A DNA stretch of 64,000 bases from BOG-908 sp963795825 (GCA_963795825.1 CAWCIW010000002.1:1-64000), one strand, 5' to 3'; shown: positions 11,169-21,474, numbered from the stretch's first letter. The notes: generated by a model from the letters alone, not told the origin. Numbers and translations are program-made.

Positions 11169-11299
11169 TTCGGATTTATAGCCAATACCCGGGCAGGTCG
11201 CACGCGAGCATGGATTATTCCTGGGTATAACGCGGCCGCCAGGGGCGCGGCATCTCATCCGTATCATCCGCTTCCCCAGTCCCCGTATACTTTCAAGAG

Positions 11300-12711
11300 A
11301 TGAAACGCGACGTCGAACACGGCTCTCTCCGCCGCATTCCCTCCGTTGATCAGTGCTTTGCGAGCTGGCCGAGACGGGCCTGCCGCGTCCGGCGGTGCTG
11401 TCGGTCGTGCGGCAGGAATTGCAGCGGCTGCGGGAGTCGTTTCTGGCCGACGGAGATGCGGACGCACAGCGACATGACTTCGATCCGCTGGCCGAAATTC
11501 GCCGGAGGCTCGAAGACCTGCGCCGCGGCCGCATTCAGCCCGTTATTAACGGCACGGGCATCATCATTCACACAAACCTGGGTCGATCACCGCTGGCTGA
11601 CGCCGCCGTTCAGACACTCTGCGACGTCGCATCGAATTACAACAATCTCGAATTCGACCTGACGACCGGGGAGCGCGGGGGGCGGGCGAGCTATCTCGAG
11701 CACAACCTCGCACTGCTTTGCGGCGCGGAGGCGGCGACGGTCGTAAACAATTGCGCCGCGGCGCTGGTGCTGGTGCTCCGGCATCTCGCGGCGACCCCGC
11801 CACGTACGAGCGTCGTCATCTCCCGTGGAGAACTGATCCAGATCGGCGGCGGCTTTCGGATTCCGGAGATTCTTCAGGCCAGTGGCGCGACGCTCCATGA
11901 AATCGGGACGACCAACAAGACCACCGCCCTTGATTATCGTGCCGCCATTAACTCTCAGACCGCGATGATCCTGCACGTGCATCGCAGCAATTTCTACATG
12001 GGAGGCTTCGCGGAAAGCCCGGCGATCGAAGAACTCGCGGCCGTCGCCCGCGAGGCAGGTGTACCGTTCGTCTTCGATATAGGCAGCGGAGCGACATTCG
12101 ACACCAGCTCACTCGGCGGCAGCGAGCGTGAACCGACCCCCGCCGATGCTCTGGCGCGCGGCGCTGACCTGGTTACCTTCAGCGGCGACAAACTTTTTGG
12201 CGGCCCGCAGGCCGGCATCATTGCCGGCAGGTCTTCCCTCATCGAATCGCACCGTAAAGACCCCTCTTTCCGCGCCCTGCGATGCGACAAGCTGATTCTG
12301 GCGGCGCTGGAAGCAACCGTCGACCTGCTGCTCAGCGGGCGAGAGTCGGAAATCCCGATCAGGATGATGATGGAGGCTTCAATCGAATCGCTCATCGATC
12401 GCGCTGAGCGAATCATCTCAACATGCCAGCAACTGCCGCTACGCCTCCAGGTCAGCAAGAATGAATCGCAAGTCGGGGGCGGCTGCCTTCCGCGCACCAC
12501 GATCCCCTCAGTCACAATCGACGTAACGCCTGCCGACGGCGGCGTCGCGCCGGAATCTCTCGCGGCATTCGCAAAAAAATTGCGGCGCGGGACTCCTCCA
12601 GTGATCGGATATGTGGCGTCCAATCGCTTCAGGATTGATCTGCGCACCGTATTTCCCAACCAGGACTTGCAACTGATTGCCGCACTTAACGCCGCTCTCG
12701 ATCCATCGTGA
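11300..12711 (+). CDS. selA: L-seryl-tRNA(Sec) selenium transferase, one N-terminal frameshift
   Basis: PLP enzyme that turns seryl-tRNA(Sec) into selenocysteinyl-tRNA(Sec) using selenophosphate. The intact frame from 11,353 (452 residues) holds NGTGIIIHTNLGRSPLA, the acidic segment VFDIGSGA and the PLP lysine in FSGDKLFGGPQAG. The family N-terminus, LRRIPSVDQ, lies in another frame from ATG 11,300, so one base is probably missing near 11,353. Partner of selD on the same strand. No selB, tRNA(Sec) or clear selenoprotein is visible in the window. The gene ends about 70 bases before the sequence changes character. Confidence 0.93.
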
Positions 12712-12783
12712 TGCGCTCCTCATGTTGCGAAGGAAGCCGCCATATCAGAGTAGCGCAATACATGGCACGGCTTTTTCAAGCCG
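12712..12783. other. Junction between two sequence types
   Basis: Short gap between selA and the type I exporter. Upstream, genes have moderate GC, planctomycete-like families and no copies of the dispersed repeat. Downstream, GC is clearly higher, gene families look alphaproteobacterial and the repeat appears about every 2 kb. No insertion sequence, tRNA or direct repeat is seen at the join. An assembly chimera is the simplest reading; a natural transfer edge is the alternative. Confidence 0.55.
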
Positions 12784-15066
12784 TTGCCGCGCTACGCCGC
12801 GTCGATCGACTCCGTCGCTGATTTGGCCGGAGTACCGCCCAATAGTGCGGCAGGCGAACCGCTCCAGATCGAGTTGGATTCCGCCGAGGCCCTCACGCCG
12901 ACCGAACTGCGCCTGCGCGCCGTGGTCGCCGCCGCGCGCTTCCACGGCGTGGATCTGGACATGGGCGATTTCCGCGGCCCGTCCTCCGAGCCCTACCCGT
13001 CGCCCGCCTCGCTGGTCACCTGGCTGCGTGACCAGGGCATGGTCGCGCGCGCCATGAAGCTCGCCTGGCGCAACCTGTTCCGCTTCAGGGATGCCGCCCC
13101 TGTCGTGGTTCTGCTGAAGGACGGCACCGCCGGCCTCGTGGTGGGCGCCGATCCCGCGCGCGACATGGTGTGGCTGAAAAGCCCCACCTCGCGCGATGCC
13201 GAGCCGCCTGTGGCGGTGGACCGCCTGCGCCTCGAGCAGGCCTGGAACGGCGACGTCATCCTCATCAAGCGCCCCTATGGCCAGACGGAAGGCGAGGCGC
13301 CGTTCACGCTGGGCTGGATCTTCGGCAAGGTGCTGGAGGAGAAGCGCTTCATCACCCAGATCAGCTACGCGTCGGTGGTGCTCTCCGCGCTCACGATCAT
13401 CCCCGCGCTGATGGTGATGGCGGCGATCGACCGTGTGCTGGAATACAATTCCATGTCCACCTTCGTGCTGCTGACCACGCTGATGGGCGTGATGATGTTC
13501 TTCGAGATGGTGCTCGGCTGGGCGCGGCGCGAGCTGATCCTCGTGATGTCCGCCAGGCTGGACGTGAAGCTCAACCTGCAGGTGTTCGGCCGATTGCTGG
13601 CGCTGCCGCTGGATTATTTCGAGCGCAGCCAGGCAGGCGAGACGATCTCGCGCCTGCGCGAAGTCTATCGCGTGCGCGAATTCCTCACCGGCAAGCTGCT
13701 GTTCACCTTCCTGGACGGCTTCACGCTGATCGTCATGCTGCCGTTCATGTTCTACATGGAGCCGACGCTCGCCTGGGTGTCGATCGCCATCGCCGGGCTG
13801 ATCGCGCTGATCATCATGATCTTCCTGCGTCCGGTGGGCCAGCTCATCGCGCTGGCGATCCAGGCCGAGCACAAGAAGGGCGCCGTGATGTCCGAGACGG
13901 TGTACGGCATACGCACCGTGAAGTCGCTGGCGCTCGAGCCGCAGCAGAAGATCATCTGGGACGAGCGCGTGGCCGATGCCGGCCGCTGGCGCCTGGCCGC
14001 CGGGCGCCTCGGCAACTGGCCGCAGACGCTGATCGACCCGCTGCAGACCTTCATGACCCGCGGCGTGGTGCTGTTCGGCGCCTTTCTGGCCCTGCAGAAC
14101 GACACCACGATCGACAAAGGCGGCCTGATCGCCTTCATGATCCTGTCCGGCCGCGTGGCCCAGCCGCTGGTCGGCTTCGCCCGCCTGATGGAAGATTTCC
14201 AGGAGGTGCGCACCGCGGTCGGCCAGATCGCCAAGGTGCTGAACAACCCCACCGAGACACGCGCCCAGAACGACGGCATGCGGCCGAAATTCGAAGGCCA
14301 GGTGACGTTCGAGGATGTGACCTTCACCTATCCGATCGGCCAGCGCCCGGCGCTGAACAAGGTCAGCTTCTCCGTGCCGCCCGGCACCATGCTCGGCCTG
14401 GTCGGCCGCTGCGGCTCGGGCAAATCCACCATCACGCGCCTGCTGCAGGGCATCAACCGCGAATATTCCGGCGCGGTGAGGATCGACGGCGCCGAAATGC
14501 GCGAAATCAACCTCGGCCATCTGCGCCGCAGCTTCGGCGTGGTGCTGCAGGACAACTTCCTGTTCCGCGGCACGGTGCGCGACAACATCACCGCCGGCCG
14601 TCCCGGCCTGACGCTGGAGGATGCGGTGCGCGCCGCCCGCCTGGCCGGTGCGGAGGAATTCATCGAGCGGATGCCGCAGGGCTACGACACCTGGATCGAG
14701 GAAGGCTCGACCAACATCTCGGGCGGCCAGCGCCAGCGTCTGGCCATCGCGCGCGCGCTGATCACCAACCCGCGCATCATGATCCTGGACGAGGCGACCT
14801 CGCGCGCTCGACCCGGAGAGCGAAGCGCTGGTCAACGCCAACTTGATCCGCATCGGCAAGGGCCGCACGATGGTCATCGTGTCCCACCGTCTGTCCAGCC
14901 TGGTGAATTGCGACCTGATCATGGTGCTCGACCATGGCACGGTGATGGACATCGCGCCGCACGACATGCTGCTCGACCGCTGCTCCATCTACCGCACGCT
15001 CTGGAACCAGCAGAACCGCCATGTCGACCCGGTCGCGCCGCCGCCGCGCTGGCGCAGGGGGAGTAG
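12784..15066 (+). CDS. Type I secretion ABC transporter, frameshifted near 14,806
   Basis: Inner-membrane ABC exporter. An N-terminal C39-like domain (about residues 36-125) seems to lack a catalytic Cys, so it is likely a substrate-docking domain as in HlyB. Transmembrane helices span about 185-440. The nucleotide-binding domain has Walker A GRCGSGKST, signature NISGGQRQRLAIA, Walker B RIMILDEATS and, after the shift, the H-loop IVSHRLSSL. One extra base near 14,806 moves the frame; a second small shift near 15,050 is needed to reach TAG 15,066. The start is TTG 12,784, since an in-frame stop lies at 12,751. HlyD follows 3 bases later. The secreted substrate gene is not in view. Confidence 0.85.
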   Translation: MPRYAASIDSVADLAGVPPNSAAGEPLQIELDSAEALTPTELRLRAVVAAARFHGVDLDMGDFRGPSSEPYPSPASLVTWLRDQGMVARAMKLAWRNLFRFRDAAPVVVLLKDGTAGLVVGADPARDMVWLKSPTSRDAEPPVAVDRLRLEQAWNGDVILIKRPYGQTEGEAPFTLGWIFGKVLEEKRFITQISYASVVLSALTIIPALMVMAAIDRVLEYNSMSTFVLLTTLMGVMMFFEMVLGWARRELILVMSARLDVKLNLQVFGRLLALPLDYFERSQAGETISRLREVYRVREFLTGKLLFTFLDGFTLIVMLPFMFYMEPTLAWVSIAIAGLIALIIMIFLRPVGQLIALAIQAEHKKGAVMSETVYGIRTVKSLALEPQQKIIWDERVADAGRWRLAAGRLGNWPQTLIDPLQTFMTRGVVLFGAFLALQNDTTIDKGGLIAFMILSGRVAQPLVGFARLMEDFQEVRTAVGQIAKVLNNPTETRAQNDGMRPKFEGQVTFEDVTFTYPIGQRPALNKVSFSVPPGTMLGLVGRCGSGKSTITRLLQGINREYSGAVRIDGAEMREINLGHLRRSFGVVLQDNFLFRGTVRDNITAGRPGLTLEDAVRAARLAGAEEFIERMPQGYDTWIEEGSTNISGGQRQRLAIARALITNPRIMILDEATSRARPGERSAGQRQLDPHRQGPHDGHRVPPSVQPGELRPDHGARPWHGDGHRAARHAARPLLHLPHALEPAEPPCRPGRAAAALAQGE

Positions 15067-15069
15067 GAC

Positions 15070-16558
15070 ATGTCCGTCACCACAACGCCGGTCCGCCCCG
15101 ATCCCGGCGGCACGCCGGAGAAGCCCGCCGGCAAGCCCGGCTGGCTCTCGCGCGGCCGCGGCATTCCGTAGCGCGCGACGGCACGCCGCAGGAGATGCTG
15201 GAGTTCTATCTCGCCCTCCAGGCGCTCTCCAGCACGCCGGCCAAGCCCGCCGCCCGCAGCACCGTGCTGATCATCGGCACCATGGTCGCCGTTGTCTTCA
15301 TCCTGTTCGGCATACTCAAGATCGACCGTATCGTGAGCGCCTCCGGCAAGGTGATCTCGATGATGCCGGAGAACGTCGTGCAGCCGCTCAACACGGCGAT
15401 CGTCAAGACCATCGCCGTCTCCGTGGGCGACATCGTGCACAAGGGCCAGTTGCTCGCCCAGCTCGATCCGACCCTTACCCCGGCCGACAACACCGCCGCG
15501 CTGGATCAGGTGGACCGCTATCCACCGAGATCGACCGGCTGAATGCCGAAAACCACCAGACCCAGTATCACCCGCGCCAGCTTTCGCCGGGCGCGCTGGT
15601 GCAGGAAGGCATCTTCGCCCAGCGCGCCTCTGCCCGCGAGGCGGAACTGCGCTACTACCAGGGCCAGATCGACGCCCAGCGCGCGCTGCAGGCGCAAGCC
15701 GACGCGGATATCCGCCAATACGCCAAGGAGACCGGCGTCGCGGTGGACGTGGAGAAGATGCGCGTCCAGCTGGAAAAGGACCAGGTCGGCAGCCGGCTCG
15801 ATACCTATGCCGCCACCAACGCCCGGCTCGAGGCCGAGCGCCAGGTGCTGATCAGTGTCCAGCAATCCGAGAATGCACGGCAGACGGTGGGCGCCCTGAA
15901 GGGGCAGCTCGACAACTATAACCAGCAATGGTTCGCCGACGTGTCGCAGACCATCACCAGCGACGCCGTCCAACTCGCCCAGTATCGGGACCAGCTCGAA
16001 CACGCCGCGCTGAACAACAAGCTGATCGATCTGCGCGCGCCGGAAGACGCCTCCGTGCTGTCCCTGGCCGCGGTGTCGGTAGGCTCGGTGCTGCAGGCCG
16101 GCCAGACGTTCTTCACGCTGGTTCCGCTGAACGCGCCTCTGGAGATAGATGCGCAGGCGACCGGCAACGAGGCCGGCTTCGTGACCGTGGGCCAGCCTGT
16201 GGACGTTAAGTTCCAGACCTTCCCCTCCGTCGAGTTCGGCGACGGGCACGGCTCGGTGCGCCTCGTCAGCTCGGACAGCTTCCTGACCGGCGCGCAGTCG
16301 AGCAGCAGCGGCACCGGCGGCAGCGCCGGCACCACGTCGAACTCGGTGTTCACCGGGCAGAACCCGAGCAGCTCCTATTTCTACGACGTGCGCGTCACGC
16401 TCGACCGCCTGGCTCTTAAGCACGTGTCGCGCGATGCGCGCATCGTCCCCGGCATGCCGGTCCAGGCGGACATCAAGGTGGGCGAGCGCACCGTCTGGGA
16501 ATACCTGCTCGAGCGCGTCCTGCCGATCGTCCAGGAAGGCATGCGCGAGCCGAGCTGA
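15070..16558 (+). CDS. HlyD-family membrane fusion protein, two frameshifts
   Basis: Periplasmic adaptor joining the ABC exporter to an outer-membrane TolC-type channel. Short cytoplasmic N-terminus, one transmembrane helix (STVLIIGTMVAVVFILFG), a biotinyl-lipoyl half motif (GDIVHKGQLLAQLDPTLTPA), a helical hairpin from about 15,545 to 16,010 and a C-terminal beta domain with VPGMPVQADIKVGERTVWEY, a typical HlyD ending. Frame changes near 15,165 and 15,525 each need one base. It starts 3 bases after the exporter stop, so the two are coupled. Confidence 0.85.
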
Positions 16559-16627
16559 GTCCAGGATTGGGACTGCAGCCGCGCGAACGCGTGTTTTCTA
16601 TACAAATCTGCAACAGATTGATGCTAA

Positions 16628-16658
16628 ACCCCGGTGAAGGTGCGACCTTTCCCGGGGT
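16628..16658 (+). terminator. Stable stem-loop after the HlyD gene
   Basis: Outer stem ACCCCGG / CCGGGGT encloses an inner stem AAGGT / ACCTT with a GCG loop. It lies 70 bases after the HlyD stop and 80 before the Sel1 gene, followed by the T-rich GACGCTTTCTTT. It could terminate the exporter operon or act as a leader structure for the next gene. Confidence 0.45.
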
Positions 16659-16737
16659 GACGCTTTCTTTCGCGCAGCCCGGACTGTAGTCTGGGTGTCG
16701 TATCCAGGCAGGGCGCCAAACAGGTAGTGCGACACGT

Positions 16738-18501
16738 ATGCTGACGCTCATCGATCGTATCGTCTCGGCAGGATCGCCCGCCGGTGCCCTGAAGCGCGCC
16801 ATCCAGCTCGATGAAGCGGGCCAGCCGCGGCGCTCCTTCGCCCTGTTCAGCCGGGCCGCCCGCGCCGGGCTGCCGGAGGCACAGTTCTGGGTCGGGCGCG
16901 CCTATCTGAAAGGTGCCGGCGTTCCGGTCAGCCGGCGCGATGGCGCGGCCTGGCTGGAGCGCGCGTCCCAGGCCGGCTGGGTGGAGGCGCAAACCCTCCT
17001 CGCCACCCTCTATCTCTACGGCCTGGCCGGCAAAGGCACCAAGGCGGCGCCCGGCAGCCCGCTGTTCATACGCGGCGTGACGCCCACCGCGGACGAGCCG
17101 GACTTTCCCGCCGCCCTGAAATGGGCCCGCCAGGGCGCAGAAGGCGGCTCGCCGGAAGCCCAGGCGCTGCTCGGCTACATCCTCACCTCCGGGCCGGACG
17201 ATCTGCGCAACCTCGAAGAGGCGGACCAGTGGTACGAGCGCTCGGCAGCGGCGAACTGCCCGCAGGGCCATCTCGGCCGCGGCCTGTCGCTGCTGCGGTC
17301 CGCCACCGACCATGACGGCCATGCCACAGCCGCCGTGTCGCTGAAGAAAGCCGCCGATGCCGGCCTGCCGACCGCGCTGTACCTGCTTGGCGTGATGAAC
17401 GAGCGCGGCGCCGGGATGGCCGCCAGCATGGAAACCGCCGCCGCCTACTACAAGCAATCGGCGGAGAAGAACGTGCGTAGCGGCCAGGCGCGCTGGGGCC
17501 TGGCGCTGCTCGAAGGCCGCGGCGTGCCACGCAACCCCGTGGAGGGGGAATCCTGGCTGCGGCGCGCGGCCAATGCCGGCGACCGCGAGGCGGCCGCCTT
17601 GGTCGGCGACATCTACGCGCGCGGCGGGGACCTGCCGCCGAACTACGCCGAGGCCGCGATCTGGTACAACCGCGCTGCCGAAGCCGGCCATGCCGCCGCC
17701 GCCCGCGCGCTCGGCCTGCTGTTCCTCACCGGCGCCGGCGTGCACCGCGACCCAGAGGAAGCCGGCCGCTGGTTCCGCCGCGCCGCCGAAGGCGGGGATC
17801 GCCAGGCGCAGGCCGACCTCGCCAACTTGCTGCTTTCCGGCAGCGGCTCGGACGAGGACGGCCAGCGCACCCGCGAATTGTTCGAACAGGCCGCCGGCTC
17901 CGGCGACCTGGTGGCCGCCTTCAACCTGGGCGTCTGCCTCGCCGAGGGCGTGGGCGTGGAACGCGACGACCGACGCGCCATACTCTGGCTGCGTCGCGCG
18001 GCGGACGGCGTGGTGAACGCGCAATACTGGTATGGCCGCATGCTGGCCGAGGGCCGTGGCATGGAAGCCGACCCCGACGAAGGCCGCGTCTGGATCGCGC
18101 GTGCCGCCGGCGCCGGCATGCTCGATGCGCAGGTGGCACTGGCCGAGATGTCGCTGAACGGCACCGGCGGCGTAAAGGACCACGACGAATCGCTGGCGCT
18201 GTTCCGCCGCGCCGGCGAGCAGGGCCATGTCGGCGCGATGTTCGCCGTGGGCGCGATGCTCGGCGGCGGCCATGACGTGGCCGAAGATCGTGCGGAGAGC
18301 CGCCGGTGGTATCGCCTGGCCGCGGAAAAGGGCCATGCCCATGCGCAGATGATGCTCGGGCGCTTCCTGGCGCGCGGCCTGGGCGGCGATACCGATCCGC
18401 GGGAGGCGCGGATCTGGCTGGAGCGGGCGCGGGCCAGCGGGGTGGAGGAAGCCAATTACGATCTGGAGCGGCTTTCGCCTGAGCTTCGGGCGGCGGTCTA
18501 G
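16738..18501 (+). CDS. Sel1-repeat (TPR-like) protein
   Basis: A 587-residue protein made almost wholly of Sel1-type repeats of about 36 residues, for example AQFWVGRAYLKGAGVP, ALYLLGVMNERGAG and ARALGLLFLTGAGVHRDPEEA. No signal peptide or membrane helix is seen. Sel1 proteins are solenoid scaffolds for protein-protein contact. Position between the type I secretion pair and the glycosyltransferases suggests a scaffold or regulator for secretion or modification of the exported protein; that is inference. The frame is intact, and the first full repeat element starts about 10 bases after its stop. Confidence 0.85.
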   Translation: MLTLIDRIVSAGSPAGALKRAIQLDEAGQPRRSFALFSRAARAGLPEAQFWVGRAYLKGAGVPVSRRDGAAWLERASQAGWVEAQTLLATLYLYGLAGKGTKAAPGSPLFIRGVTPTADEPDFPAALKWARQGAEGGSPEAQALLGYILTSGPDDLRNLEEADQWYERSAAANCPQGHLGRGLSLLRSATDHDGHATAAVSLKKAADAGLPTALYLLGVMNERGAGMAASMETAAAYYKQSAEKNVRSGQARWGLALLEGRGVPRNPVEGESWLRRAANAGDREAAALVGDIYARGGDLPPNYAEAAIWYNRAAEAGHAAAARALGLLFLTGAGVHRDPEEAGRWFRRAAEGGDRQAQADLANLLLSGSGSDEDGQRTRELFEQAAGSGDLVAAFNLGVCLAEGVGVERDDRRAILWLRRAADGVVNAQYWYGRMLAEGRGMEADPDEGRVWIARAAGAGMLDAQVALAEMSLNGTGGVKDHDESLALFRRAGEQGHVGAMFAVGAMLGGGHDVAEDRAESRRWYRLAAEKGHAHAQMMLGRFLARGLGGDTDPREARIWLERARASGVEEANYDLERLSPELRAAV

Positions 18502-18511
18502 GAAAGGAAGA

Positions 18512-18657
18512 AAGGCCTTCTTTTCTGAAGAAAAGAAGCAAAAGACTTTTGCTCCGACGCCTTGGCCGGCGCTCCCGCTCGTCCGAAGAAGCGCGGCTGC
18601 TGCAGATGCGGGGAGCAAGAGTTTTTTGCTTCTTTTTTGCAAAAAAGAAGGCCTTCC
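18512..18657. repeat. Dispersed inverted-arm element, copy 1
   Basis: Two arms with CTTC/GAAG hairpins; the left loop is TGAA, the right centre TGCA. Inner arm ends read GCTCC and GGAGC around a GC-rich core of about 50 bases. It lies between tandem genes, starting about 10 bases after the Sel1 stop and ending at the TTG start of the glycosyltransferase. Confidence 0.85.
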
Positions 18658-21474
18658 TTGATTTACCGCCAGGACGACCCGGCCCCCCTACGCCGCCAGA
18701 AGCCTGTAATCGACACGAACCCGGCCCGCGCCCGCGCCCAGGATGCCTGGCGGCGCGGCGAAGCCGGTGACCTCGCCTGGCTCGAGCGCGCCCACCGCCT
18801 CGCCCCTGCCGACCAGAACCTCCGCTTCCAGCTCGCCACCCGCCGCCTGCAGGCAGGCGACGCGGCCGGCGCCGCCAAACTGTTCGAGGCCATGGCCGCC
18901 CGTTTCGCCGTGCGCGAATGCTGGTCCGGCCTGGCCGCGAGCTGCCGCGCCCTCGGCCGAAACGCAGAGGCACGCGCGGCCGTACACGCCGCGCTCTCCG
19001 GCTTCGCCGCCGACCCCGGCCTGGTACGCCTGGCCAACCAGATCGCCGGCGCGCAGGGCTGGTGCGGCCTGCGCGCCGACGGCGCTCTGCTCACCAGCCG
19101 CGCCGACCCGCCCGACCTCCTGCTCGACGGCGCGCCCATCCGCACCACCCGGGCGGTGGATGGCAGCGTCCCGCTACCCGCCGGCGCGCGTGAGGCGGCC
19201 ACGCTCGACGTCAGCGTCGCCGGCGCGAAGCTGCTCGGCAGCCCGATAAACCTCGCCGCGATCAGGCGCGTGCAGGGCTTCGCCGCGCGCGAGGGCGACA
19301 CCATCACCGGCTATGCCTGGCAGCCCGCCTCGCCCGATGCGGATCCCGAACTGCGCCTGCTGACCGCCGCCGGCGCGGAGCTCGCGCGCTTTATAGCCGA
19401 CGCCCCGGGCGGGTCGGACGGTGCCGTCCCGCTCGCCCGCCCGCGTATCTTCCGCTGGCAAGCCCCGCCCGGCACCACAATCAGGGTGATAGGCCCGGAC
19501 GGCCGCGACCTGCTCGGCAGCCCGCTGCCCCCGGCCATCCCGGACGCGCTGCCCCCCGCCCAACCTGGCCTCGCCCGCACCCCCGACGCCAACCTTGCCG
19601 CCGACGTGATCGTTCCGGTGCATCGCGGCGCGGCCGAGACGCTGGCCTGCATCGCCGCCGTGCTGGCAACCATCGCCGCGCCGGACCGGCTCGTGGCCGT
19701 TAACGACGCCTCGCCGGAACCCGCTCTTCTGGCCGCACTCACTTGCCTGGCCGAAGCCGGCCGCCTGACCCTGCTCCACACAGAACCAGACGCGCGCGGC
19801 TTCCCCGCCGCGATCAACGCCGGCCTGCGCCACGCCGCCGGCCGCCACGCCGTGCTGCTCAACAGCGACACCCTGGTCGCCCCCGGCTGGCTCGACACGC
19901 TGCGCCACGCCGCCTGCAGCGCCGCCGATATCGGCACCGCCACGCCGCTTTCCAACGAGGCCAGCATCTTCAGCTACCCCGAGGCGTCGGGCGGCAACCC
20001 GGCGCCGGACCTCGCCGGCACGACCGCGCTGGCCGCCCTGGCCGCGCAAGCCAATGCCGGCCGGCTCGTCGACGTGCCGACCGCGCACGGCTTCTGCATG
20101 TTCGTCCGCGCCGACTGCCTGGCCGAGACCGGCCTGTTCGACGCGGCCACCTTCGCCCAGGGCTATGGCGAGGAGAACGACTTCTCCGAACGCGCGCGCG
20201 CCCTGGGCTGGCGCCACGTGGCGGTGCCTGCGGTGTTCGTGGCCCATCTCGGCGGCATCTCGTTCGGCGGCGCGCGCGACGACCTGCTGGCCCGCAACCT
20301 GGCCATACTCGAGGCGCGCCACCCGGCCTATCGCGCCAGGGTCGCCGCGTTCGTGGCGTCCGACGCGCTCGCACCCGCCCGCCGCCGCCTCGATGCCGCG
20401 CGCTGGCTGGCCCGCCCGCCCGAAGGCGGGGCCGTGCTGCTGATCACCCACAACATGGGCGGCGGCACCGCGCGCATCGTGGCCGAGCGCGCCGATGCGA
20501 TACGCGCGCAAGGCCACACGCCCGTGGTGCTGCGCGCCGCCGACGGGCTGTGCGAAGTGGGCGACGATGCCGGCGGCTTCCCCAACCTGGCCTACGCTCT
20601 GCCGCGCGAGCTGGGCCCGCTCGCCCGCCTGCTGCGGCCGGGCCGGCCGGTGCGCGCCGAATTGCACCATCTGCTCGGCCACGACCACAGCGTGATGCGC
20701 CTGCTCGCCACCCTGGCCATCCCCTACGACGTATGGGTGCACGATTACGGCTGGTTCTGCGCCCGGCTCTCCTTCGTGACGGGCGAGGGCCGGTTCTGCG
20801 GCGAGGCCGACACAAGGCAATGCGCGCTGTGCCTTGCCGAATGGGGCCGCGGCATCGACGATCCGGTCTCGCCGGCCAGCCTGCGCCGCCGCAGTGCCGC
20901 CGATTTCCGCCGCGCCGCCGCGGTGATCGTGCCGTCGGACGACGTGGCGCGCAGAGTCGCCCGCCACGTGCCCGGCCTGGTCCCCAGTGTGCGCGCCTGG
21001 GAGACGGACCCGCCGCACGCCGCGCCCGCGCCGCTTCCCCGTCGCGGCACGCTGCGCGTGGCCGTGGTGGGCGCGATCGGCGTGGAGAAAGGGCTCGGCG
21101 TGCTGCTGGCCTGCGCGCGCGATGCCGCCGCCCGCCGCCTTGACCTCTCATTCACCGTCATCGGCTATACCAGCGACGACGACGCGCTGCTGGCCACCGG
21201 CCGCGCCTTTATCACCGGCGAATTCACCCGCGGCGAGGCGGCCGCGCTGATTCGTGCCCAGGGCGCGCACCTGGCTTTCCTGCCGTCGGTCTGGCCGGAG
21301 ACCTGGTGTTATGCGTTGACCGACATCTGGCAGGCCGGCCTGCCCGCCGCGGTGTTCGACATCGGGACCCCGGCGGAGCGGGTGCGCGCGCATGGCCGCG
21401 GCTGGGTGTTGCCGCTCGGCCTGCCGCCGGACCGCCTGAACGATGCCTTCCTGCGCCTCGCCGCCGCCGGTTGA
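18658..21474 (+). CDS. Fused GT2-GT4 glycosyltransferase
   Basis: About 938 residues. An N-terminal TPR-like region (RFQLATRRLQAGDAAGAAKLF) comes first, then a GT2 domain from about residue 315 (ADVIVPVHRGAAETLACIAA, the donor-site VLLNSDTLVAPGW and the acceptor-side GYGEENDFSERA), then a GT4-like domain from about 594 (LLITHNMGGGTARI, then FLPSVWPETWCYALTDIWQA). A single protein probably adds two sugars in sequence. TTG 18,658 is chosen as start because upstream in-frame sequence is the repeat arm; the arm's AAGAAGG lies 7 bases upstream and could act as the ribosome site. The likely target is the exported protein or a surface glycan. Confidence 0.82.
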   Translation: MIYRQDDPAPLRRQKPVIDTNPARARAQDAWRRGEAGDLAWLERAHRLAPADQNLRFQLATRRLQAGDAAGAAKLFEAMAARFAVRECWSGLAASCRALGRNAEARAAVHAALSGFAADPGLVRLANQIAGAQGWCGLRADGALLTSRADPPDLLLDGAPIRTTRAVDGSVPLPAGAREAATLDVSVAGAKLLGSPINLAAIRRVQGFAAREGDTITGYAWQPASPDADPELRLLTAAGAELARFIADAPGGSDGAVPLARPRIFRWQAPPGTTIRVIGPDGRDLLGSPLPPAIPDALPPAQPGLARTPDANLAADVIVPVHRGAAETLACIAAVLATIAAPDRLVAVNDASPEPALLAALTCLAEAGRLTLLHTEPDARGFPAAINAGLRHAAGRHAVLLNSDTLVAPGWLDTLRHAACSAADIGTATPLSNEASIFSYPEASGGNPAPDLAGTTALAALAAQANAGRLVDVPTAHGFCMFVRADCLAETGLFDAATFAQGYGEENDFSERARALGWRHVAVPAVFVAHLGGISFGGARDDLLARNLAILEARHPAYRARVAAFVASDALAPARRRLDAARWLARPPEGGAVLLITHNMGGGTARIVAERADAIRAQGHTPVVLRAADGLCEVGDDAGGFPNLAYALPRELGPLARLLRPGRPVRAELHHLLGHDHSVMRLLATLAIPYDVWVHDYGWFCARLSFVTGEGRFCGEADTRQCALCLAEWGRGIDDPVSPASLRRRSAADFRRAAAVIVPSDDVARRVARHVPGLVPSVRAWETDPPHAAPAPLPRRGTLRVAVVGAIGVEKGLGVLLACARDAAARRLDLSFTVIGYTSDDDALLATGRAFITGEFTRGEAAALIRAQGAHLAFLPSVWPETWCYALTDIWQAGLPAAVFDIGTPAERVRAHGRGWVLPLGLPPDRLNDAFLRLAAAG

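Noticed and set aside
11300..11360. GTG 11,353 as the true selA start
   Set aside because: The conserved SelA opening (RRIPSVDQ) lies just upstream in another frame, so the gene more likely starts at 11,300 with one missing base.
14800..14815. Programmed frameshift in the exporter gene
   Set aside because: No slippery heptamer or downstream structure is evident, and many unrelated genes have similar single-base shifts, so sequence error is more likely.
12745..14988. 747-residue open frame on the minus strand
   Set aside because: It is the antisense shadow of the type I exporter, rich in His, Asp and Gln as expected from reading GC-rich codons backwards. No domain is seen.
16624..18642. 672-residue open frame antisense to the Sel1-repeat gene
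   Set aside because: The repeating pattern mirrors the Sel1 repeats on the other strand, and there is no independent signature.
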